Below, in pieces: positions 22,279 through 30,828 of a DNA stretch of 64,000 nucleotides. Source of the DNA: Mycobacterium dioxanotrophicus (lineage in GTDB: Bacteria; Actinomycetota; Actinomycetes; Mycobacteriales; Mycobacteriaceae). Positions within the stretch are counted from its first letter, which is position 1. Each line of letters begins with the position of its first letter. Both the position numbers and the translations under genes were made by a program. The notes below the pieces were generated by a model. It made no database searches, was not told the origin of the DNA, and saw only the letters and a program-made list of their open reading frames with translations. The stretch is from the NCBI RefSeq assembly GCF_002157835.1, contig NZ_CP020811.1, positions 1 to 64,000 of the forward strand. Reading direction: 5' to 3'.

Positions 22279-22843
22279 CCACCGCGTCCAACCGGTTTCG
22301 GGCGTCGAGGTGGGCCAATAGCGATTGAACGTAGGACTTCACGGTGTTCGGCGCCAGACGCAGTTGCTGCGCAATTTCGCTGTTGCTCTCTCCCATGGCC
22401 AGCCGCTCCAGCACCTGATATTCGCGCCGCGACAGTGCCAGCGGGTCGCCGGTGCTGATGACGGGGTCGCAATAGCGTCGTCCAGCAGCGACTTCGGCGA
22501 TCGCTGTGATGAGTACCGCGCAGGCGTTGTCCTTGTGCACCACCGCGTCCACCCCGACCAGTCCAGCGATCTGCCCGACCGAGCGTTTGCTGTCCCCGGT
22601 GAACAGGACAAGCTTCACGCCGGGGCATACACCGCGGAGCGCTGCCGCGGTGTCGGGCAGTGCCATGTCCGGAAGATGCAGATCCAGGAGCACCACTGTG
22701 GGGCGTTGGGCAGCGGCGGTCGCGATCCCCTCCTTGGCCGTGCGAGCCCCGGTGCACATCTGAATGGTCGGCGCGACCTCGACCAGTCGTTCCACCCCAA
22801 GATGCACGATCGGATGGTCGTCGACAACTAGCACGCGGATCAC
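22250..22843 (-). CDS. LuxR/NarL-type response regulator
   Basis: Response regulator of 197 aa. The receiver has acidic pocket VVDDHP and phosphoacceptor Asp in VVLLDLHLPDM, with the Thr/Ser switch LFTGDSK. The C-terminal LuxR HTH is SRREYQVLERLAMGESNSEIAQ then APNTVKSYVQSLL. GTG start at 22843. Probable partner of the adjacent GAF kinase. Its upstream region holds a 16-bp perfect palindrome (22966-22981), also found before the monooxygenase relic, which is a good candidate operator. A decayed second copy of this receiver lies at 25548 on the other strand. Confidence 0.88.
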   Translation of the reverse strand: MIRVLVVDDHPIVHLGVERLVEVAPTIQMCTGARTAKEGIATAAAQRPTVVLLDLHLPDMALPDTAAALRGVCPGVKLVLFTGDSKRSVGQIAGLVGVDAVVHKDNACAVLITAIAEVAAGRRYCDPVISTGDPLALSRREYQVLERLAMGESNSEIAQQLRLAPNTVKSYVQSLLAHLDARNRLDAVVKAQQAGML

Positions 22844-22965
22844 GTCTAGGTGCGCAACCCGGACGGCTGAGCTCGCGGGTGAACTGATTTGACCGCGTCG
22901 GGGAGGAAGCACAACCCCGACTGTAATCCCGCCCGGCGTGTGTCTGTTGAACCGTTGCCAGGGAG

Positions 22966-22981
22966 ACCTCCGATCGGAGGT
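22966..22981. promoter_or_regulatory. 16-bp palindrome, candidate response-regulator operator (site A)
   Basis: ACCTCCGATCGGAGGT is a perfect palindrome midway between the divergent response regulator (start 22843) and SCO6745-type gene (start 23090). The identical 16-mer recurs at 25389. Confidence 0.65.
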
Positions 22982-23089
22982 AGTCAGCTCACGGACGGAG
23001 TGTGATTCCTGTCCCAGTCGGCGGTGGTTGCCAACCGTCGGAGAATCTTGGAGGAGCGAAGCTAGACAACCACGATGGAAGGAAATGCC

Positions 23090-23848
23090 ATGAGTCGTAC
23101 CGACATCCTGGCTGCCACCCGGGCTGCGGGGGCCCCGATCGAGCAGGTCGTCGCGGTGTTCATGCTGCATCCCGAGACCTTCGCGGAAAGTGTGGCGGCC
23201 GGTTACGAGAACCCGTTCGCGGGTTACGTCGCGGGCCGCGGCGGTGTACTTGGCGAAGCCACCGGGGTCGCAGTCAGCTCGGTATTCGTGGTATTCGAGC
23301 CCGAAGCCCTTCGCGGCCTGTGGGAAGAAGGCGTCGCAGTGCGAGGTGCAGCCGAGGCAGCCAAGCTTTACTGGGAACAGGCCGCCGGGTTCGGTCGCCG
23401 ATACCTGGCCGGTGCGCAGGGGCTGGACCGTCTCGCCGAGCTGGGCGAGAAGGTCATCGCGGCGACCCCGGGCGCAGGCCTTCCGCTGTACGCGGGGTGG
23501 CGCACCATGCCCTTGGCCGATGACGCTCCGGCGCGGGCGATGCAGGTGATGTTCGTGCTGCGGGAGCTACGGGCGGGTGTGCACTTCAACGTCCTCAACA
23601 ATTCCGGGATCTCCGCGATCGAGGCACACATGCTCAACAAGGGGCAGGAGTACGCGACGCTGTTCGGCTGGCCGGAGCCGTTCCCCGACGGGGCGGACAA
23701 GGCCGAGCGCTACGGCGAGGTCGAGGAGGCGACCAACCGGCGGATGACGGAAATCTTGTCAGCCGTCCTCGATGGGGACGAGGCCGCCGAACTTGCCGGG
23801 TTGAGCGCGGGCGCACTGGACTCGCTGAAGGCCGCCGTCCCAGAATGA
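23090..23848 (+). CDS. SCO6745-family protein
   Basis: All-helical protein of 252 aa resembling the actinobacterial SCO6745 family. These have an N-terminal region of redundant helices (HPETFAESVAAGYENPFAGYVAGR) and a middle WRTMPLADDAPARAMQ segment, here followed by LRELRAGVHFNVLN. Function of the family is not established; some members sit by regulators or catabolic genes. ATG at 23090 with GGAAGGA upstream; an alternative ATG lies at 23075. It is divergent from the response regulator and shares the palindromic site A, so it is a probable target of that regulator. Confidence 0.7.
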   Translation: MSRTDILAATRAAGAPIEQVVAVFMLHPETFAESVAAGYENPFAGYVAGRGGVLGEATGVAVSSVFVVFEPEALRGLWEEGVAVRGAAEAAKLYWEQAAGFGRRYLAGAQGLDRLAELGEKVIAATPGAGLPLYAGWRTMPLADDAPARAMQVMFVLRELRAGVHFNVLNNSGISAIEAHMLNKGQEYATLFGWPEPFPDGADKAERYGEVEEATNRRMTEILSAVLDGDEAAELAGLSAGALDSLKAAVPE

Positions 23849-24176
23849 ACGGCCGAGCCGTCGGCCGTCGAGCCGGGCGCCACATCTGGTCGGCTGCATC
23901 GCCGACCTGATAGGGATCTGACTCGACGGTCCGGGCTTCGCGACGACACCTGCCTCGTAGCTGGTGTGTTACGAACCACGAGGGCGTCAAGTGTCCTTTT
24001 CGGCCAGGCCTACTCGACGGCGACGGCAGGTCGACCGCGACGCCGGCAGGTTCAACCGGGAGTTGACGGTTGAGGTGTGCCGGCCAGCCGTCTCCCGCGG
24101 CGAGCGTGTCGAAGATCCCATAAGTCGTGCCGCTCACCTTGCGCGCCTAACGGGTGTTAGCCGACCACCAAATTCG
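23849..24176. other. Gene-free interval
   Basis: Between the SCO6745-type gene and the epoxide hydrolase, which converge on it. No supported reading frame or clear hairpin terminator was found. Confidence 0.4.
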
Positions 24177-25058
24177 TCACCGGAACCCGGCTTTGAGGCG
24201 ATCGATGACTACCTCGGGCTTCTCCACCATCATGAAATGCCCAGCATCCTGGATGAGTTCCATGGTGTAGTTCGAATAATAGTTCGGAACCTGATGAACG
24301 AGCGATGACGGAACGACGGGATCGCCCACGCCCCAGAGCATGGTCACGGGAAGGTCGCTTACCGTCCGGTCGAGGTCCGTCCACGGATCGCTCGTCACCG
24401 AGAGGTTTGACCGGTAATAGTTGAACCCGCCGTGGACATTGTTCGGTTTCATACAGTTGTCCACGTATATGTCCAGCTCGTCCTGTGTTAGCAAAGGCGC
24501 GTGGTACGACCAGTGATCGAAGAAGTGCTTGAAGTAAATCCGGCAAGCCTCGCGGCTTGAAGTAACGAGTTCGACCGACATATCTGTCTGATGGAACTGC
24601 GAATACCACGACTCTGCGATGTGCGGGAAGCCAAGATAGAAGGGTCCGAAATCCGGGGTAATGGGATCGAAGATCGCCGCCTTGACAACCCTGTCGGGAT
24701 ACTTTCGGATGAACTTGTGAACGACGATTGCACTGTAGTCGTGTCCGACGACATACGCTTGATCGATTCCCAATGCGTTCAGCAACTCTGCTTGGTCGTC
24801 GGCGACCCGTTCCAGCGAGTACTGCGCCAGGTCGGACAAGTCGGGCTTCTCTGAGTCGCCGAACCCACGCAAGTCCGGAACGATTACATCGAAGCGCTCC
24901 GAAAGCGGTCCGATGACCTTGCTCCATTCCCACCAGAATCCGGGCCAGCCGTGCAGCAGCAACAGCGTGGGCCCGGCCCCCTCGCGCACGTAATGAATCT
25001 TCACATCTGAGAGCTGTACCTCATGATGCGTGAAGTGCTCGGGGCGCCTAATCGTCAT
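24177..25058 (-). CDS. Alpha/beta-fold epoxide hydrolase
   Basis: Soluble epoxide hydrolase-type enzyme of 293 aa. The oxyanion-hole HGWPG is near residue 43, the nucleophile Asp in VGHDYSAIV, and the late catalytic His in DAGHFMMVEKPE. Cap-domain Tyr residues (NYYRSN) can polarise the epoxide. The start ATG lies in an ATGA overlap with the monooxygenase relic upstream, so translation is coupled. Alkene monooxygenation gives epoxides, so an epoxide hydrolase directly behind a monooxygenase large-subunit start makes metabolic sense. A haloacid-type dehalogenase is a less likely alternative. Confidence 0.85.
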   Translation of the reverse strand: MTIRRPEHFTHHEVQLSDVKIHYVREGAGPTLLLLHGWPGFWWEWSKVIGPLSERFDVIVPDLRGFGDSEKPDLSDLAQYSLERVADDQAELLNALGIDQAYVVGHDYSAIVVHKFIRKYPDRVVKAAIFDPITPDFGPFYLGFPHIAESWYSQFHQTDMSVELVTSSREACRIYFKHFFDHWSYHAPLLTQDELDIYVDNCMKPNNVHGGFNYYRSNLSVTSDPWTDLDRTVSDLPVTMLWGVGDPVVPSSLVHQVPNYYSNYTMELIQDAGHFMMVEKPEVVIDRLKAGFR

Positions 25059-25306
25059 TTGCTGACCTTGGTGTTGTGGGGGTGATTGAGGTTCCCCCGG
25101 CTCAACGCATCCTCGAGCGCACCGTACTGCCGGTCGTCTTTCTCCTCCTCCATCCCGACGTACTCCCGGACCAGGGTGCGGAACGGGTCCTTCGTCTTCG
25201 GCGGAATCTTGTACTTCGTCGGATACAGCGCGTCGCGATGAAAGTAACTCGGCTCCCAATCGAACGACTTGATTTTCTCGTGCTGCGTGGTGACCGATGC
25301 AGTCAT
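25055..25306 (-). pseudogene. N-terminal relic of a binuclear-iron monooxygenase large subunit (MimA/PrmA type)
   Basis: An 83-codon frame whose first ~70 residues match the start of propane/alkene monooxygenase hydroxylase large subunits: SFDWEPSYFHRDALYPTKY, then KDPFRTLVREY and MEEEKDDRQYGALEDAL. After SRGN the similarity stops, and about 450 residues, including both iron-binding EExH motifs, are missing. ATG at 25306 with GGAG six bases upstream, ending in ATGA with the epoxide hydrolase. Either a deletion joined the two genes or the short product is retained as a leader. Palindrome site B (25389) lies upstream. Confidence 0.7.
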
Positions 25307-25388
25307 TTATCGCTCCCGTTGGATTGTGACGCCGGTGCCGACCACCGTCGCGTTGAGACCAGCATCACACGCCGGTCTGCGGTCGACT

Positions 25389-25404
25389 ACCTCCGATCGG
25401 AGGT
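25389..25404. promoter_or_regulatory. 16-bp palindrome, candidate response-regulator operator (site B)
   Basis: Identical ACCTCCGATCGGAGGT to site A, here 83 bp upstream of the monooxygenase relic and about 145 bp before the response-regulator relic on the other strand. Confidence 0.65.
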
Positions 25405-25547
25405 TCACGATCGCTGGGTTGGCGGTGGTCGCGAACGCGTGGCGCTACCGTGGAAACATGCCCCCTCACCAGCGAGGTCACATCGACCCACGCCCATACG
25501 CCGCCACTCCAGGTGTGGTGGGTGCCCATGACGGGTCGGGACGTGTG

Positions 25548-25720
25548 ATGGTGGTCGATGATCATCCGCTCGTGCACTTGGGGGTGGAAGGCGCGCCGCG
25601 CGTGCAGATGTGCCGGGGGGCGCGTACCTCGACTGATGGCGTCGCGCTCGCCGCATCGGAACGTCCCGACGTGGTGTTACCTGGACCTGCATCTTCCGGA
25701 CATGGCACTGCCCGACACCA
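25548..25720 (+). pseudogene. Decayed duplicate of the LuxR-type response regulator receiver
   Basis: The plus-strand reading MVVDDHPLVHLGVEG, VQMCRGARTSTDGVALAASERPDVVL, then after a one-base shift LDLHLPDMALPDTT, closely follows the receiver at 22843. A few codons after the first block are deleted, and the output domain is absent. It suggests an older duplication of the regulatory gene followed by deletion. Confidence 0.75.
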
Positions 25721-25801
25721 CGCGTTCCTCGGTGATCGGAATGCTCAGCCCCATCGCCCACGAACAGTCATTGGACGCCGCCCCTGTGCGGGGCACCTGA
25801 A

Positions 25802-25909
25802 ATGTGTGACGCCGTCGGGCGACTCCTGGAAGCCAAGGGCCTGCCGGAGGCGCGCATTCACGCCGACAAGTTCTATTCGGCCGTCGAGTCGCCCCAAATA
25901 CCCGCTTGA
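25802..25909 (+). pseudogene. C-terminal relic of a monooxygenase reductase (MimB/EtnD type)
   Basis: A 35-codon frame reads MCDAVGRLLEAKGLPEARI then HADKFY. This is the closing segment of FAD/NAD reductases with a 2Fe-2S domain (usual form GPPxMxDAxxxxLxxxGxPxxxIxxDKF) that feed electrons to binuclear-iron monooxygenases. Everything upstream of it is missing. It is oriented away from the hydroxylase relic and lies directly behind the regulator relic. Confidence 0.55.
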
Positions 25910-26699
25910 GCGACATGCGATACAACCGACGCTCGACGCGCGATCGCCTTCAGATCCGGTTTCGATCACACCGACGGTGCGCAACTCGTCGCAGTAAGGC
26001 CGGGCTGCAGCAGGATCAGGCCATCTATAAGATGGCCAGTCCGCTGCATCGGGAGCGTATGGTGCTGATTGAGATTCCGGACGAGCAGGCGAGTTACGGC
26101 GGCCAGCTTACGGTTCTTGCAGGAACGGCTCCGCGCGAGATGTCAGCGGTTGACGCCGTGCGATTTCTTGGGCAACCGTTCAGTTCTAGGATTCGATACT
26201 TAGATGTCAAAATCCGGCCGACATTCAGGCGTACGGACTCGCCGTCTAGACGTCATGGACAATAGAGAATATCCATGGCGGTCGTTCTATCAGGTTGTGT
26301 ACGAACGATGTTCGTAGTTCGCAGCGCAATCTCGACCAGCTCTTCCGAACCAGCGTGTCAGTTCGGGCTTGCCATCACCATGATCACTCCGAAGGCGTCC
26401 GACTCACAATGTTGTGCTGTAACGCACCGGAACGGTTCATATTGCGGTCCCTTGTCGTTGCCTCGGCGGTGAGTTCTACGATCGGCCTCTACAGTTGATT
26501 TGCGCACCACCGTACGGTTCTAGGATCCGCCACGTAGATGAGAAAAGTCCGTCCGCCATTACGATGAGAATTGCCGCAAACCCGCAGCTAGAGGCAGCGC
26601 CGTCCGCCACGAACTATGAGAACCTACAATCAGCAGCAGCAGCGGCGGCAGCCATCGCCAACAACGGGCCAATGGCAAGGGCGCGTTGGCGTCGAGGCG
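25910..26699. other. Gene-poor region with a diverged direct repeat
   Basis: No convincing gene. Two related ~48-bp stretches occur at about 26179-26226 and 26511-26558, sharing GTTCTAGGAT, then TAGATG, AAAA and CCG-rich tails. This is the transition from the catabolic island to the conjugation cluster, with lower GC than its surroundings. Confidence 0.4.
26179..26558 (+). repeat. Diverged direct repeat pair, ~48 bp units
   Basis: Unit 1 begins GTTCAGTTCTAGGATTCG and unit 2 GTACGGTTCTAGGATCCG. Both continue with TAGATG, an A-run and TCCG-CCG-CATT. Spacing about 330 bp. They may be ends of a lost element. Confidence 0.4.
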
Positions 26700-27008
26700 A
26701 TGAGTTCGGTTGTGGCCCAGGTGTTGCCAGCACACGACTGCTGTAACCACTCACCGCACGCACAGGACGCCGTGGGCGCCCATGTCGCCACCTCGACCGC
26801 GCTTGCGCAGGCCCGCAGAGACCTTCAATACGCGGTGATTATGGGTACCGACACCCATCGCCGCCGCCAGTACGCCCTCTCGGCGCGTGACGAGGCCGCC
26901 ACTGTGCTGGTGGCCGGCGACGCCACTGCTGCGCAACTGCGCTATGCCCGGCACTACTTCCGTGCCGCGCAACAGTTCGCTGCCGCGGCGAACCGCGGTG
27001 TGATGTAG
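26700..27008 (+). CDS. Small hypothetical protein
   Basis: About 102 aa if started at ATG 26700 (MSSVVAQVLPAHDCC); a longer frame opens at 26616 with a Gln-rich leader that looks unlikely. The body is Ala/Arg-rich helix (QARRDLQYAV, RYARHYFRAAQQFAAAANRG) resembling small helical proteins near plasmid transfer genes. No motif recognised. It precedes the conjugation cluster by 127 bp. Confidence 0.45.
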   Translation: MSSVVAQVLPAHDCCNHSPHAQDAVGAHVATSTALAQARRDLQYAVIMGTDTHRRRQYALSARDEAATVLVAGDATAAQLRYARHYFRAAQQFAAAANRGVM

Positions 27009-27135
27009 CGCTCGACAACAGCGAGAGTGCGGGATGGCGCAGCGCGCCACCCCCCCGCTCAGCTGATCGCGGGCCGGAGTCGGAGTCGCAAAAATAGTGC
27101 ACGAGCTACCCTTTGGGGCATTTTAGGGTCGTTTT

Positions 27136-27792
27136 ATGGCTGATCCCAGCGACAAGTTCGATGAGGTGCGCCGGGCCTGGATTGCCCGGCGGCAGGGATG
27201 GTCGCTGATTCAGCGCCGCCGCGCCGAGCAGCTGGGCCGCCGCGTGCGAGCTCGCCAGCGCGACACGGTGGCCGCGGTGCCCGACCCGCATGACGACACG
27301 TCGCTGCCGCCGTTGATCCTGCGAGTGGCCAAGTCGCCGACCTCACACGTGGAACTGGTGGCGGTGGCAGTGCTGGCGGTGTGTGTTCCGATGGGTTGGT
27401 TAGCCGGCGTGGCACTCAAAACTGTTCTGGTGAACCTGATTCCGGCGACACTTCGGGCCTTCCCCACCGCTGCCTTGCTGTGGTCGGGGGCCGCGCTGGG
27501 ACTGCCGATTATCGCGCTGTATGACCCGGCCCCGACGATGGGTCAGATGCTGGTCGTGCCGTGGCTGTGCGCCCAAGTCGCCGCCGCGCCCGTGGTGGCC
27601 GGGGTGTACGGCATCGCCGAAGGATGGTTGGCGATCCCTGGCTCGGAGCAGTGGTGGCCGTTGACGCCGCCGGAGCGCACGCTCACTGCCGAGGATGCCG
27701 CCGAGATCCTGGGGCCCTACGAGATCACCGGCCCACCGGTGGTGGAGCCGCGGCCGCTGCCCGAACACGGCGAGCGGATGCCGCGGTGGTGA
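27136..27792 (+). CDS. Conjugation-cluster membrane protein
   Basis: Protein of 218 aa. A basic cytoplasmic N-terminus (QRRRAEQLGRRVRARQR) comes first, then at least three TM helices (about residues 75-95, 112-130, 145-160) and an acidic/Pro-rich tail with WWPLTPPERTLTAEDAAEIL. I do not recognise a family. It is the first gene of a plus-strand group with TcpC-like and VirB4-like proteins, so a role in the transfer apparatus is likely. ATG at 27136. Confidence 0.65.
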   Translation: MADPSDKFDEVRRAWIARRQGWSLIQRRRAEQLGRRVRARQRDTVAAVPDPHDDTSLPPLILRVAKSPTSHVELVAVAVLAVCVPMGWLAGVALKTVLVNLIPATLRAFPTAALLWSGAALGLPIIALYDPAPTMGQMLVVPWLCAQVAAAPVVAGVYGIAEGWLAIPGSEQWWPLTPPERTLTAEDAAEILGPYEITGPPVVEPRPLPEHGERMPRW

Positions 27793-27806
27793 GCGCGGCG
27801 CGCACC

Positions 27807-28322
27807 TCAGTGCTGCGCGGTGCCGGTGACCGCGTCCTGGTCGTCGAACTCCTCGACCAGCGTGTGATCGACGCGGAACTCCTGGCTCAGCCGTTCGTGC
27901 ACGGTGTAGAGCCGCTGGAGGCGGTCATCGACGGCGCGCACGTCGTTGCGGGCTCGCTCGATTTCGTCGTGCAGTTGGCCCAGCAGCCGGTCAATGACGT
28001 CCTGGGCCGTCATCGGCGTCGAGGACTGCTCGTGAGCGCGCACGTTACGGGTGGTCCGGGCGGTGACACTGAGCGGGGTGCCGCCCAGCAGCACCACTGC
28101 GGCCGACCCGGGCTGCCAGCCCAGGGTGCGGTCGATGCGCAGCAGTGTGCGCACGGTGGGGGTGTGCTGGGAATCGCGGGCGCGGACAGCGGCCAACGTG
28201 CTGGGGTGGGGGAACCCTCGGCGGTTGGCATCTTCCTTGCTCATCCGCAGTTGAGCCAAGCGGGCGTCGACGAAGTGCATGAGGCGGGCGACGCCGTCGG
28301 CTGGGACCGTCATAATCCGCAC
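27807..28322 (-). CDS. XRE-like HTH regulator with C-terminal coiled coil
   Basis: Protein of about 170 aa on the opposite strand to the transfer genes. The N-terminal part (FVDARLAQLRMSKEDANRRG, then PTVRTLLRIDRTLGWQPGSA) has the helix pattern of XRE-type repressors found on mycobacterial plasmids. The C-terminal part is charged helix (ARNDVRAVDDRLQRLYTVHERL). Start is GTG 28322 or ATG 28313. It is divergent from the transfer genes at 28403 and could repress them. Confidence 0.65.
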   Translation of the reverse strand: MRIMTVPADGVARLMHFVDARLAQLRMSKEDANRRGFPHPSTLAAVRARDSQHTPTVRTLLRIDRTLGWQPGSAAVVLLGGTPLSVTARTTRNVRAHEQSSTPMTAQDVIDRLLGQLHDEIERARNDVRAVDDRLQRLYTVHERLSQEFRVDHTLVEEFDDQDAVTGTAQH

Positions 28323-28402
28323 CCTACCGCACCCAATGCGCTAAGTCGGGTCACAAATTGTAACCGCCGATATATGTCATATCTCGACGTTAGGTTGCCC
28401 TC

Positions 28403-28770
28403 ATGAAGACACTACTGGCACTGTTCGCCCTGCTGGCCGCCGTGATGGCGGTGGCCGTGCTGGCCGTGGTGCAGATAATCATCAAGCTCGCCCCGGTGCT
28501 GATCCTGATTGCTGTCGTGGTCCTGGTGATGAAAGCGGTACGGGGACGCCGCCGCCCGCCCGCCTCGCCGCCGATGCGCGCGCTGCCGCCCGGGCGCGCC
28601 GTCGCCCCGTGCGTTCGGCACCGCCGTCGCGCCCGGTGGGGTGGGCGCCGACCCAGCCGGGCGGCTGGGTGCTGCTGCCGGTGTGGATGGGACCGCCGCC
28701 GCTGGCCTGGCGACCCGCCGCGCCAACGGTGGTCGATGCCGAGGTGATCGAGGACCAGCGCCGTGGCTGA
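28403..28770 (+). CDS. Small membrane protein of the transfer cluster (frameshifted as printed)
   Basis: Begins MKTLLALFALLAAVMAV with two consecutive TM helices, then a basic Pro-rich region. Around 28560-28620 the good reading shifts frame and resumes as PVGWAPTQPGGWVLLPVWM and PTVVDAEVIEDQRRG, whose stop overlaps the GTG of the next gene. One base is probably missing in a GC run. About 120 aa when repaired. Family not recognised. Confidence 0.55.
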
Positions 28771-29872
28771 CACTGCCGAACCCCTCACCGATGACCGTTG
28801 GGTCGATGAGCTGATGAGCGGCGCAGACCGGGGCGCGGCACCGGCCGCGGGCACGGTGCACTCCGGCGAGGTCGCGTTCGACGTCGACGACACCGGCCCC
28901 GCAGCAGAAACCGACCCCACGAGCGAGCACGACGACAGCGAGGGGGACACCGACCCGAATCTGGAGCCGGTGGCGGCCACCGCCGCGGACGAGATGCCCG
29001 TGGATCTCGACGCCCCCGATGCGCCGGCTGCCGAGGACGACGCCACCGGGGCGACTCGCGCTGATGCCGGCGCCAAGCGCACCGCCCTGGCGTTGGGGGT
29101 TGGGCTGGTGGTGGCGGTGACGGCGATCGTGGCCGCGCTGGTGTCGTTCAGCGACGACTCCACACCGACCCAGCAGCGGTCTGATGCCCCTGCGGCCACG
29201 CCGGTAGCTCAACCACAGCCGGTTCCCACCTCGGCCGCACCGACGCTCCCGCAGGATCAGTCGCTTCCCTACACCGCCAGCGCCCCGTGTGCGGCTGGGT
29301 CGACCTCGGCGCAGTCGTTGACCGACACCGCCACCGATTCGGCGTGGGTCTGCGCGCGCGGGTCCCGCGATGAGGCGCTCGAAGGCAAGGTACTCACCGT
29401 CGATTTCGGCAAGACCTACATGATTTCCGGTGTCGAGGCGACGCCGGGATGGGTCGCGAAAACGCCTGGCGGACAGGACCGATGGCTTCAGCATCGGGTA
29501 GTGACCCGGCTGCAATACATCTTCCTCAACGGCAACGTGGTCTCCGACATCTTCACCCACGACACCGGCAATGTGCACGGGCCGGTCACCGCCGCGCTGC
29601 CGCGTCGGGTGCTGGCCTCCCGGGTCAACGTGGTGGTGTTGCAGACCTCGCGCCCGCCCACCTCACCGCTACCGGCCACCGATCCCGCCGGGCTGCCCGA
29701 GGCCCAGCCCGGGTTGGTGGAGTCGCTGCTCGGCGAAGGGGGTCGACCCCTGTCGGAAGCCCCGCAGAGCCCGGAGCCGTACCCCGATCTGACCGTACCC
29801 GGCAGCGGTAGCGACCCCGTCGACAACACGTTCGCGATGAGCGCGCTGAAGTTCCTCGGCTACCAGCCCTAA
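28763..29872 (+). CDS. Membrane-anchored transfer protein with discoidin-like C-terminal domain
   Basis: Protein of 369 aa. A long acidic N-terminus (residues 1-110, Asp/Glu/Ala-rich) precedes a single TM helix (ALALGVGLVVAVTAIVAALV), a Pro/Ala linker, then a beta-rich extracellular domain. The segment DTATDSAWVCARG, VDFGKTYMISGVEATPGWV and RVVTRLQYIF resembles discoidin (F5/8 C)-like domains seen in actinobacterial conjugative elements. GTG start at 28763 overlaps the preceding gene. Followed 14 bp later by the TcpC-like gene, so it is probably part of the cell-envelope transfer complex. Confidence 0.7.
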   Translation: MADTAEPLTDDRWVDELMSGADRGAAPAAGTVHSGEVAFDVDDTGPAAETDPTSEHDDSEGDTDPNLEPVAATAADEMPVDLDAPDAPAAEDDATGATRADAGAKRTALALGVGLVVAVTAIVAALVSFSDDSTPTQQRSDAPAATPVAQPQPVPTSAAPTLPQDQSLPYTASAPCAAGSTSAQSLTDTATDSAWVCARGSRDEALEGKVLTVDFGKTYMISGVEATPGWVAKTPGGQDRWLQHRVVTRLQYIFLNGNVVSDIFTHDTGNVHGPVTAALPRRVLASRVNVVVLQTSRPPTSPLPATDPAGLPEAQPGLVESLLGEGGRPLSEAPQSPEPYPDLTVPGSGSDPVDNTFAMSALKFLGYQP

Positions 29873-29886
29873 GAAATGAGATTCCC

Positions 29887-30801
29887 GTGGCACTGTCGAA
29901 AACCTGGCAAGGACGTCTGCACCGATGGCGCGGCGGCGCCCGCCGCGCCGGCCTCGTCGCCGTGACCCTGGCCGCGATCTTCGGCGCCGCCGCCGGCTGC
30001 AAGGTGTTCTTGGCCCCCGACCGCCCCGACTTCATCGGTATCGCCCAGCGCGAACGTAATCAACAAAGCATGGTGGGGGCCTTCGCGTCGGACTTCGTGG
30101 TGGCCTGGCGTACCGCGACGGTCAATCAACGAGACAGCTTGCAGCGCTTCATCACTTTGCCCGAGCAAGGGTTGGCGCTGCCCTCGACACCAGCGGCAGT
30201 GATCACCGCGCCTCAGGTGGGACCGGTGCTCAGGATGGGCACGCTCGGTGACACCGAGCTCTACACCGCCGTGATCTCGGTCAACGAACGCGCTTATGCC
30301 TCAGCGCAACCCACGCGCACGTTCTATCAGGTCCCGATTTCGCTGTGGAATCGTCAACCCCGTGCCCTGGACTTCCCGGCCCAGATCAACGATCCGGGTC
30401 CGGGCGCGGATTTCACACTGGACTACCGCAACGCCCTGGGCCCCGAGAGCCCGGTGTTCGCCGTGGTCGCCGGATTCATCCGCACCTATTTGACGGCCAC
30501 CAACGGACTGGATCGCTACGTGGTGGCCGGTGCGCCGCTGCGCCCGATCGTCGGCTATCAAAGTGCGGTGGTCTCGACAGCAGCTACAGACCGCAGCGTG
30601 CCCGACACGCCAGCACCCGGCGAGCAGCTGCACGTGCGGGCCACCGTCGTCGCGCAGACATCACAATTTGCCACCGTGAATTTGGCGTATCCACTGACGG
30701 TCGAAAATAGCGGCGGGACGTGGATGGTGGCGGCCATAGACTTAGTTCCACAGGTTGGCACCCAATCCGACGCCAACCCTGTCGCCAAACCACATAACTA
30801 A
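29887..30801 (+). CDS. TcpC-like conjugation protein
   Basis: Protein of 304 aa with a short basic cytoplasmic head, one TM helix (AGLVAVTLAAIFGAAAG) and an extracytoplasmic region with two NTF2-like halves, the arrangement of TcpC/VirB8-type proteins of Gram-positive conjugation systems. Segments supporting this are FASDFVVAWRTAT early, and the terminal VNLAYPLTVENSGGTWMVAAI strand pattern. GTG at 29887. It sits directly before small pilin-like and VirB3-like genes, as expected of a mating-channel scaffold. Confidence 0.75.
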   Translation: MALSKTWQGRLHRWRGGARRAGLVAVTLAAIFGAAAGCKVFLAPDRPDFIGIAQRERNQQSMVGAFASDFVVAWRTATVNQRDSLQRFITLPEQGLALPSTPAAVITAPQVGPVLRMGTLGDTELYTAVISVNERAYASAQPTRTFYQVPISLWNRQPRALDFPAQINDPGPGADFTLDYRNALGPESPVFAVVAGFIRTYLTATNGLDRYVVAGAPLRPIVGYQSAVVSTAATDRSVPDTPAPGEQLHVRATVVAQTSQFATVNLAYPLTVENSGGTWMVAAIDLVPQVGTQSDANPVAKPHN

Positions 30802-30828
30802 GGGCGATTGAGAAAGGCGTGAGGGAAC

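Noticed and set aside
25906..26265. 119-codon frame in the gene-poor region
   Set aside because: Arg/Ser-rich composition, no ribosome site and no motif; it overlaps the reductase relic and one direct-repeat unit.
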